Shown here one piece after another: positions 55,556 to 64,000 of a stretch of DNA of 64,000 bases. Where the stretch lies: contig OX638130.1 in NCBI GenBank assembly GCA_951804985.1, positions 80,904,583 to 80,968,582 of the forward strand, given 5' to 3'. The translations under genes and the position numbers were made by a program. The stretch comes from Dryomyza anilis (Eukaryota > Arthropoda > Insecta > Diptera > Dryomyzidae). How positions within the stretch are numbered: position 1 is the first letter of the stretch; each line of letters opens with the position of its first letter. Below the pieces are notes generated by a model that worked only from the letters and a program-made list of their open reading frames with translations, made no database searches and was not told where the DNA came from.

Positions 55556-56165
55556 ATTTCTACTATTTTAAGTAATTATATTGATTTTCATTTATTCTGA
55601 GACATCAAAGTCATGACAGTCTTTATGCTGACATTTCTGGCATGTTCGCCATTTTTGGCAAGAAATGGCGTATCTCCAAAATACCCCAGTCGAAAATATT
55701 CCGAGTACTCGGGAAAACAATTCATGAATTACTTGATAATATGTGTTGCTTACTGCTTACGATAACATTGTACTTTAGAATATAATATAAGGAAATCATT
55801 TTTAAAAATATTCAATATTCCATATTTGAAACTAGCTTTCATTGAGATACTTACAGAATCAATAACTTGTATGTGGGAAGTAAAAAGTACAAAATATTTT
55901 ATTTTCAATAATATGACTTCACTTCCGTTGTAAACGACAAATGAATATAGAACAAAAATTGTCAAAATATATATTTCTTTCTTCGTGTAACCACGAGAAT
56001 TTATGTAAATAATGTATCATATCCGTTTTTGTAAATTATTTAATATTAAATCACTGACATAATTTCAGAAAAAACTAAATTGTCCTTAAATATCAGGATT
56101 TTTCGAGTTACACGAGCACAAGAAATTGGAACAATCCGATGTAATTCTAAAGACCGTCACCATGG
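55556..56165. other. AT-rich, no gene recognised
   Basis: A minus-strand open frame at 55750-55965 shows no domain. Nothing else supported. Confidence 0.45.
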
Positions 56166-56225
56166 GTGTTATATTTGTTTTCAAATGGCGGGTCCCACAG
56201 TTTAAAGCCTAATCCAAACGGTATG
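56166..56225 (-). mobile_element. SINE body fragment
   Basis: TCAAATGGCGGGTCCCACAG and TTTAAAGCCTAATCCAAACGG match the minus strand of the SINE body next to the CGGCG site; here the sequence after AACGG is TATGGCG. Confidence 0.6.
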
Positions 56226-56784
56226 GCGAGAAGTTTTTCGTTGGATTATTTTTTTGCCTTTTATAAATTTGGTATTTGCGTTGTATTTTGTGTTGTATAA
56301 GTGAAAATCAAATAAAGTATGTGATAATGTTCTCAATTATTTATTTTGAAAGAAAATAGGACCACTTTCAAATCTCCATTCAAAGTAAGCTATATTTTAC
56401 ACTACGCTACTTTATTTCCTGTATACAATGTATGCAAAATCGTAACCAAGCCTGATCATTTTCCAATATACTTCGTAAGTTATGAAATAAGCAAGGTTAC
56501 TTACTCCCCTACACACAAATAAACCTATAATGTATACAGAGTCGCTTACCCGCGACGATATATCGTCACTATCATGCCAAAGGGGCGAATGTGCAATTTT
56601 TGGCATTTGCGTTTTTTTACATTTTTGAATGTAGTTTTTCCTCAAGTATATTGTGCTAAAATCGCGTGTCGTTTTGTTGGATATTTCTAGCCACAAAAGT
56701 CAAAACCAAAAGGGCGAATTTGAAAAATTGTCATGCCAAAAGGGCGAATCTTTCATTTTTCGCCATAACTATTTATTGGTACGA
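56226..56784. repeat. Unknown repeat with CCAAAAGGGCGAAT motifs
   Basis: ATGCCAAAGGGGCGAATGTG at about 56575, CCAAAAGGGCGAATTTG at about 56706 and ATGCCAAAAGGGCGAATC at about 56733 are three spaced copies of one motif. The open frame at 56412-56696 (minus) crosses them and has no known domain. Confidence 0.55.
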
Positions 56785-57020
56785 GATAAAATAGTAGTGT
56801 AAAGACATTTATTGTTTGTTTTTAAAGCACCTATCGATCTGCATCATTATTTAAAAATATTTTGTCAAGCATTTTTTCCTGCAAATAACAAATGGCAAAT
56901 TAATGTTTAACAAAATATTTTTAATAACAAATAGCAAATTAATGTTTGGAAAAATATAATGATGCCAATAGATAGGTGCTTTAAAAACAAACAATTAATT
57001 CCTTTACATCACTATTTTAT
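56785..57020. mobile_element. Foldback MITE, ~70-bp arms
   Basis: ATAAAATAGTAGTGTAAAG and TTTGTTTTTAAAGCACCTAT at the left are mirrored at the right (ATAGGTGCTTTAAAAACAAA, CTTTACATCACTATTTTAT). The centre contains a near-duplicate of AACAAAT(G/A)GCAAATTAATGTTT. Confidence 0.8.
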
Positions 57021-57628
57021 TTTGAGCGAATAAAAAGTTATAGCATAAAAACCAAAAATATTTGGTCATGATATGGCCTCACAAAATTCGTATTTATAAT
57101 TCAGTAAGTTGTCCAAATCCAAATATATTTTATATACGTGATAATAATTCATCAATATACCAAAATAACAGAAAAAATTGAAAAAAAAATTTTTCTTATT
57201 TTTAAAGCACTTCAAACTTTAAAATTTGATTTGCATGCATGATATAGAGTCAAATATCATAGATCGGTTGCTACGTAATACAAAACCATAACTTATATCG
57301 AATACCTATTTTTTATATTAAAACCGATGCACCATCGGGAAATTTACGCTAATTATGCTCACCATCAAAGGATTTACATTTTCTAAAAAGTTCGTGGTCA
57401 CGATCAGAACTAATTTATTTGATCCTCATAAGGAATTAACAATCGGGGTAAAATGTAAATCTAATATTTATAATAATTTTCAACCTAATTGGAATATAAA
57501 TTTTGTTATTGCATTAAAAAAAGATATCAATCCAACAAGCTGCTCATGGTTTTAGAAATATTAAACGTTGTGGTCCGACTCTAATTTGTTCTGTGTATTA
57601 TTGTTAAAAAATTACGATGTTTAAAAAA
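57021..57628. other. AT-rich, no gene recognised
   Basis: A plus-strand open frame at 57355-57555 (66 codons) has no recognisable family. Nothing else supported. Confidence 0.45.
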
Positions 57629-58322
57629 ACCATTTGGGAAGGTTAAATAACATAGGAAATTTTAAAGAAGGTGTTATTATGATAGTTAGGATTGTCAAAA
57701 TTATAGTCGGTCTAAGCCGCTATAAATACCCTACACATATGTGTGGTTACCATTCAAAGTGGTATATAGGTCACCAGGGTATACGAATCCTGAAAATAAC
57801 TACAAACATCCAATCGCTGAAGAATTTCCATTCATTTGATACCAATATTTACAAATGGGTAGGTGTACCGAATTTAGATTTTTTTTTTTGGGACCCACAA
57901 GTGGTTTCGAGGGAAAACATTATTTTCATGTATTTTAGCATTATATCAATACATAATTGACCAAAAAAGTTTACCTAATCACGTATACAGTAAAATTTAT
58001 CTGTAGATGTACATTTTATATAAGGTATTTGAATATAAATGGTCAGATAACAGGTCACAATAGACCGATTTCGCACATAAAGCGTAGGTATAGAGATAAT
58101 CTAAATTATGAGTTTCATTTATCTAACTCTTCAATTTTTTAAGTAGTAGGGATTTCTACAGACAGACAGGCGGACGGACAGACGGACATCGTTAAATAGA
58201 CTCAGGAGGTCATGCTGATCAAGAATATATATACTTTTCCATACCGAAGAAGCCTTCTTCTGGGTGTTACAAACGACGTACCAAACTGAATATACCCTTT
58301 CACTCTTAGTGTAGGGTATAAA
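57629..58322 (-). mobile_element. DINE-1/mini-me-like element, family A
   Basis: 3' end ACCATTTGGGAAGGTTAA at the left, 5' end CACTCTTAGTGTAGGGTATA at the right. The (GTCY)n array is reduced (58158-58190). The hairpin has lost one base (CTAAGCCGCTATA). Open frames 57634-57960 and 57957-58142 are within the element. Confidence 0.85.
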
Positions 58323-58795
58323 AATTAAGTGCTGACCACCAAAATCGGGTTTAAAACTTTCGGCCCATCATTTCTTATTATGTTTGTATTAAAAAAATGG
58401 ATTCATTACCCTTCGAATGAGATCTAATTGTTCGGTATTGCACAGTAGTTTAACTGAATGGAAAATGTTAAATTTCAACGAAAGTTTTTAACTTTTTTGT
58501 ATCCAAAACATGAGGTCAAAGTTTCAACGAAATTAAATCTCAAATTGTCCGGTTTGATGTGGAATTGCCGAATTGTTGTTACTTGGGAAGGCCATGACAA
58601 ACTGCCCGACCTAGACCTAATCATGGCCCTTGAAAACTACTCGATAAGGTAACTGCACTACAAGGAGATAGTGCACCCGATTTGTAACCTTGCTTAGATC
58701 TCGTCACAGCCCGTTGATCTAAAATGATGAGTTCGTGAACATGGCCGTACCGAAATTTATACTAGAGAAACACATTTAAAAGCATATTTTGTATA
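58323..58795. other. No feature recognised
   Basis: A short open frame at 58458-58652 has no known domain. 58600-58740 is GC-richer. Nothing called. Confidence 0.4.
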
Positions 58796-58883
58796 TTGTA
58801 TACCCTACATCAATGGGATGCAGGGTATATAAAGTTTGTGAGGGTATTATAACGACGGAAAGTAAACTCATTCTTGATCAGCA
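58796..58883 (+). mobile_element. DINE 5'-end fragment
   Basis: GTATACCCTACATCAATGGG, GCAGGGTATATAAAGTTTGT and CATTCTTGATCAGCAC match the start of the DINE families (closer to B), then end before the GTCY array. Confidence 0.65.
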
Positions 58884-59100
58884 CACCGGAATAAATTTAA
58901 ATACTTTTCGACACGTTTTTCACTCATAATCTTTTTTATTTAAATTAAATAATTGTTATTTAAACTTAAAGTATATATTTAATTTGATTACATTGAAAAT
59001 AACATTTGAAGAAAATTATTTTTATTACTTTTAATTAAGAAGATAATGCAACTTTAATTTAATCACAACTTAAATTATTTATTTTATTTTTTTCGTAATT
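58884..59100. mobile_element. Remnant of the 31283-type MITE
   Basis: AAATACTTTTCGACACGTTT, TTCACTCATAATCTTTT and TATTTAAATTAAATAATTG match the reverse complement of 31665-31760. It adjoins the DINE fragment. Ends not resolved. Confidence 0.6.
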
Positions 59101-61212
59101 TTTATATCACTCACGGTAGTTAACAAGGAAGTTTTATATATTATAGATGTTCCAGTATGGCCACATATTATATAATTTTGGAGTGGTTATTTAAAAAAAC
59201 ATTCTAAAATAATAAACAGAAAAATATTATTTTAGCCATAATGTTCTGATGATTCAATGTTATCACCATATTGCGGTTATAATATTTTTCTAAGTGACCG
59301 TATTGCAGAAATCATTGCATAATTGTTGCAATCATTAAATGATATGATAGAGGCAATAATGTTTCTTCTGTGAGTCCACTGGACCGAATGCGACAAAATG
59401 TATATGGAAAACTATGGTTTGTGACGGATTTGTGATTTTTAGGGGGAACCACGTGACCTTGAGGTCACCTTTTATATTTTTTACAATTTTTAGTGCTACT
59501 TTACGCAAGACATGACAATTTTTTTTTTGTTGATATAAAGCAAAAAAAACTATTTTTGTCCTATGTCGGTTTTCGATTTTTGATCGATTCCAGGGGTCCG
59601 AGCGGCAGCATTTTTTTTTTTTCACTTTTCTGAATTCTCCTCTTATTAGGGAGGGCATGGCAATTGCTTTTTAAATATTTGGAGTGGCACTATAATGTAA
59701 ACTTCAGCCGAAACATTATAAACGATCGCAATTAAAATTTTATACCAATTTCGAACTGGAGATTAGAATACATATTTTTTAACTGCGCTCCACCCTTACA
59801 TTTTATTTAGCTAATCAAAATTGTTGATGTTTAAATTTTTCCATTGGGTGCTTTAAATATGAGGGGTCATATTCTCGTTTGATGAGAAATATTAAATGAG
59901 AATGAATATGGATAAAAACTCTTTTTTATATTATTAACAGAATTATTAAGAAAAAAGGGCCCAGTTCCAAATTTAACAGTATTGGTTAAAAAGTTAAATA
60001 AATAATTAAACGTTTTTACAAAAAAGAAAACATAAAACGTTCAACAAAACCGATCATTTCAAATCTTTCCTTGTATAATTCCACCAGTGCCACTGCCACA
60101 AACAAAGACTTCGCAAAACGTTGCTCCTGCTGCTGTGTAACCAGAATAATTTCTATATTTTTATGATCATTCTACGATAATGCCTGTTGTTCGGCAAGAT
60201 ATGGCAACGATAAGCCAATCGAGTTGGCTAAGTTATGTCCACCAGTTATGCCAGACGATTCCGCGGACTTGCTGTAAACATTTCTAAATGACTGGCAACA
60301 GTGCGCACGATAAAACTGACAAGTAATTTGAGCTTACACAAAAATTAAGATCGTCATAAATTGGAAGCCTCAATTGCCGGCGAGAACTTGATACGTTTAG
60401 TTTAGGCTTTTATAAACTGCTCCGTTTTGTTTTATGTGCCATCGGTTAGTTTGATCATAAAAATATGTTAAAAGTGGTGCAAAAGAAAAGAACTTCAGAA
60501 GAGTAGAAGGAAAATAATGAAAGGAAGATGAATAAGACGAAGAAGAAGGAATTGTTGTGAGCAGGGGGTCATTAATAAAAGAAGTGTAAAATCTTTCAAC
60601 TCAGCAGGAAAGTATATTAGTGTCTAAATTTAGCTACTCGACGATTGCACTAAACCAGCAGGGTTCCTTCCCTACCATCCCGACATATAGTGTGAACTTG
60701 TACAAAATTTATTAAGTATTCGCATAAATTTACTACCACAGAGTGTGGTTCCATTAGATTAAGTTGGTATTTAAGCAAATCACGTAATTCTGAAAATTAC
60801 GCGTTACTATCAACTAGGTGTTGATATATTATTCGACATTTTCAACGGCTATATAAGTTGCTATTCACAATAATAAGTAGGTAATTTTAGCATTTTCAAA
60901 TATTTTCTCAGTCGCAACCACTTGAGATGAACATATGTACAGAACATTTTGATCACTATCTGGACAATACGCTATCTCAACTATTTATGCAGAACATCGT
61001 AACCAACATTTTTGGAATTTTTATTTTATTGAAATATCGGAAACCTCTCTCTGTCCCTCGAAAGTCATTTTTATGAATTTCGCAGTCCAAAAATAAAATG
61101 AAGCCAAATAACACTTACAGTGGGGAAAAATTGTGACGTAGGCATGCACCAAAAAGGGGAAAGGTACGTGAATGTACCCACACTTTAAAAGGATATTTAC
61201 AAAAACTTACCA
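59101..61212. other. Unique-looking sequence, no gene recognised
   Basis: 60060-60700 is GC-richer and shows no repeats found elsewhere in the window (CCACCAGTGCCACTGCCAC; GAAGAAGGAATTG). A minus-strand open frame at 59335-59658 includes T-rich runs and no known domain. Possibly host non-coding DNA. Confidence 0.4.
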
Positions 61213-61242
61213 CGGACGACGCTATGCACGGGTGCAGCTTGT
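61213..61242 (+). mobile_element. Helitron-like 3' end fragment
   Basis: CGACGCTATGCACGGGTGCA then GCTTGT resembles the 3' end of the Helitron at 55255-55279 (CGTGCACGGGTCCAGCTAGT). Confidence 0.45.
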
Positions 61243-61269
61243 ATTTCATAGATTTGTTTTCAATATTTT

Positions 61270-61850
61270 ACGACTAAAATTGGACGGATCACGCCCATGA
61301 ATTCCAAATACACGTTTAAAATTTTATAGCTGTATCTTTATTATTTTCGAATTATTGGTTCCTAAAGAATTATATAAATGTGACTTGTATGGGAGGTGGG
61401 CGTGTCCGTCGACCGATTTCGCTCATTAACTTACTCAGATTCAACTTTTATCTAAACATATTGAAGCCAATTTTCATCGTATTCCAACCAGTATTTCTCA
61501 AGTTTCCGTGTTTACGGACAGTAGAGAGGTTCAAAAAAACGACTTTTTCGAAAATCCCACGGGAACCCCCTCAAAAAGTTTGAGCACGTTAAAAAAGTAA
61601 TTCACAAAAAATGTTGGCCAAATCAAAAAAACGTTAGAGGTCGCGCATCGAAATTTTCTGTTTTTAGCCCATTTAAAATAGTTAGTAGGTAGGTCTGATT
61701 AAAGTTGAATAACTTTTTCATTTGGATTGATTAAATGAAGTCATGAACATAATTCACTAAAGATTACAATGGAACTACAACTCTAACGGACAGAAAGGCA
61801 GTCATAAGATCCACGCCTTCTAAGGGGCGTTACAATATATAATATAGTGA
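61270..61850 (-). mobile_element. DINE family B remnant
   Basis: GGACGGATCACGCCCATGAA, TTTAAAATTTTATAGCTG, GGGAGGTGGGCGTGTCCGTC and CTCAAGTTTCCGTGTTTACGG match the reverse complement of 27640-27975. GGGGCGTTACAATATATAAT at the right marks the 5' region. About 250 bp in the middle (61550-61790) is not recognisably DINE. The open frame at 61380-61583 is not a gene. Confidence 0.65.
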
Positions 61851-61852
61851 TA

Positions 61853-61918
61853 ATTTTATAGTTGGTGTAATCATGTTAGTAAGAATTTAAAAGGTATACT
61901 CGATCTAAGCCGGAAAAT
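61853..61918 (-). mobile_element. DINE family A 3' fragment
   Basis: AATTTTATAGTTGGTGTAAT and TAGTAAGAATTTAAAAGG then CGATCTAAGCCGG follow the family A 3' region on the minus strand. Confidence 0.5.
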
Positions 61919-64000
61919 CCAATTTAAATATGCTATATTCAATCAATTCATGTAACTAAGTATTCATTTTTTAATTTTAAATTTTTGAATACAAAAGTAT
62001 TTGAATCGAAATTAAAAAACATTACCTAATTTTTTTACGTTTTTTCTGTGTGTATTGACACACATGTTCCAAATATTATTAAAATTGAAAATTAATTAAT
62101 CATTATGACAATTCATTGTTCAACCCATAGAGAATATCAAAACTCTCTCTAAAAAATTCAATATATAATTCTAATAATTTTACAGTTTTGAAATTGATGA
62201 GATAGTTATACACAATAACAGAATTTAACGGAAGAATCACCTGGACCTACCAACTTAAAACGAAATGACGGACAAATAAATACAAAAACTTTCTACTTTC
62301 GTCACACTAAGATACGTCTGAAAATATAATTTTTGATTTAAGTAAATTAACAAAATCACTGCATTAAAAATACGGATTTTACGAAATTATAAATTTTAAC
62401 TAAATTAAATATTTGGCGTATTCGAAGTTTCACGGTATTGGTATGACATTGTACGAATACGACAGTACGGCACTTGAACTGTGGGCACCACTTTTCTGCT
62501 TGTTAAAATATTTCGTCACATAAATACGGCTGATTCTTATAAAATTAGGATTTTTTGGATTTATCATATATATTCATCGATTTGAAAAGTAAAACAAATA
62601 AATTAACATTTTATGTGCACTATTTGTCTTCAATTTCACAATTTATCTTAATTTTACAAAATATGACAACAAAAGACATGCCTCACAAATTCAACACTTG
62701 TGGTATTTTATTTTTATAAGAGATGCAACAACAAATTGGCGTTTCTGTGTCATTGTATCGTATATATACAACATGGTACGAATACCATACTAAAATACGA
62801 TGAACTGTGAATTCGCTAATTATGACACAAAAAGTTGCGTGAAAACTGTATATCAATATATTATTATACCATTTTAATATATTTCTAATTAAAGCCAAAT
62901 ATATTGATTACATTTACGCAATAAGTAATAATATAAATGGCTCCCACGTAGGAGGGGTACATGAATCCCTCAAGAAAACAATAAAAAAAATTTGTTCACA
63001 AATTTTTCCGTTGTATGAATTTCTTCAACAGTAAATCAATGTCGGCCGATCTCGACCTAGGAATTCAATATATTTTTATAAACAAATTCCATGTCAAGAC
63101 ATATTGATAACTTGTTTTCCGCATTCAATTTTGTCATCCAATGCAGAAAGTGTGGACGTAAGAATATTTTTAGCATTCCAATTGCATTATTTTTCGCACT
63201 ATTTGTCTTAACATGCTGAGTCCTGACAGCTAACTCCGCAACAATCGTCTATATTTAATTGAATAATACTTTCCCAGAATGAAGTAGAGTAGCTCCTGCT
63301 AATGTAATTTATAGAAAGAAACGCAGCAACAACTCATTGAACAACCAGAGACACCCTTGGACCACAAATTCGAAGACAACCAGGAATGTCTTTATGCAGG
63401 GCTGGTTTACGCTTAATACGGTTTACGGGTGAGGGCGCAGAAAAAGAGAAATTAAGTCAAGAAGGTATCAAGGAAGATATTGGTATTAACAATAATTTTA
63501 AGTATAGCTGGAATAAAGGACTCTGCCGAAACATAATTTTGCGGGCATCACACATATCTTTGGACGATTATGCAAACAAAATTATAATTGAATTATAAAA
63601 TTATTTTAATGACAATTGCAAGATAATTGTCGCAAAAGTGTGCCATATCTAAAACGAAATTTGACAGAGGTGGAGCTATGATACGACTTTTGGAGTATTA
63701 ATGAAAAGTTGTTTCTGTCATATTATCAAGTGTGTCAAATGCGCCTTTAATAAATTGCTAATTTAAACATTTTTATGCATTTATAATACAAGAACAAATA
63801 TTTATGATTAATAATACTGAAGAACTTAAAATGTAAATTTAAGGCTTAATTGTGCAAAAAACACCATTTTCTCGAAATAACATAGAAAATATCATTTGAT
63901 TTTGATAGGATTAAACTGTGTTTCATCCATTATATTATGTTTTATCATCAAAAAAGAATTTCTCATATAATATAAAAAATAACAAAATCTGTTCCGTCCA
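61919..64000. other. AT-rich, no gene recognised
   Basis: 61960-62045 contains TTTTTGAATACAAAAGTATTTG words like the 31283 MITE. 62440-62830 has ACGAATAC words in both orientations. An open frame at 63386-63598 (70 codons, reads GLRLIRFTGEGAEKEK) lies in a GC-richer patch (63290-63480); I do not recognise it and do not call it a gene. Confidence 0.4.

Overview
This is non-microbial, AT-rich eukaryotic DNA, most likely an intergenic or intronic piece of a true fly (Diptera, probably a calyptrate such as a blowfly or house-fly relative). The evidence is several DINE-1/mini-me-type elements carrying the conserved ATTCTTGATCAGCAT core next to (GTCY)n arrays, jockey-like LINE remnants, a tRNA-derived SINE, many short inverted-repeat transposons, and CAG/CAA-rich non-repetitive patches. 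The species assignment is inference. I found no intact host gene, rRNA, functional tRNA gene or CRISPR array. Every recognisable coding sequence is a decayed reverse transcriptase (RT). Most open frames in the window are random, AT-rich or internal to repeats.

Layout. 1-3684: mostly unrecognised sequence with one full-length SINE (1128-1438, perfect 12-bp target duplication). 3685-4400: DINE family A copy. 7340-9870: two LINE copies of one family in opposite orientations, the second a LINE/SINE chimera. 10096-12462: a SINE split by an 856-bp Transib-like element, then a DINE family B copy that itself contains a MITE and a LINE fragment. 15840-17810: a LINE split by a hAT-like element. 19400-21225: a large palindrome and a LINE RT split by a MULE-like element. 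23759-28316: a damaged Transib-like copy, foldback repeats, DINE B. 29924-31808: DINE A and a Tc1/mariner-type MITE. 32496-33812: about 188 copies of a 7-bp repeat. 37398-39700: palindromic elements and DINE fragments. 41340-46132: hAT within hAT, containing a 180-bp tandem array and DINE A. 48439-52247: a Transib-like element holding a SINE, which holds a second Transib-like element, which holds DINE B. 54079-55555: an inverted-repeat element containing a Helitron with minisatellites. 56785-58322: foldback and DINE A. 61213-61918: Helitron end and DINE remnants.

There are no gene circuits here; the relations between parts are insertion history. The most interesting signal is two different families of non-autonomous elements (10209-11064, 48439-52247 and 48617-50408) whose ends read CACAGTG, a 22-23 bp spacer, then an A-rich nonamer-like block, flanked by 5-bp GC-rich duplications. 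This is the architecture shared by Transib transposons and V(D)J recombination signal sequences. The two families independently hit the same CGGCG site inside the same SINE family, and the uninterrupted SINE at 1128-1438 supplies the empty site.
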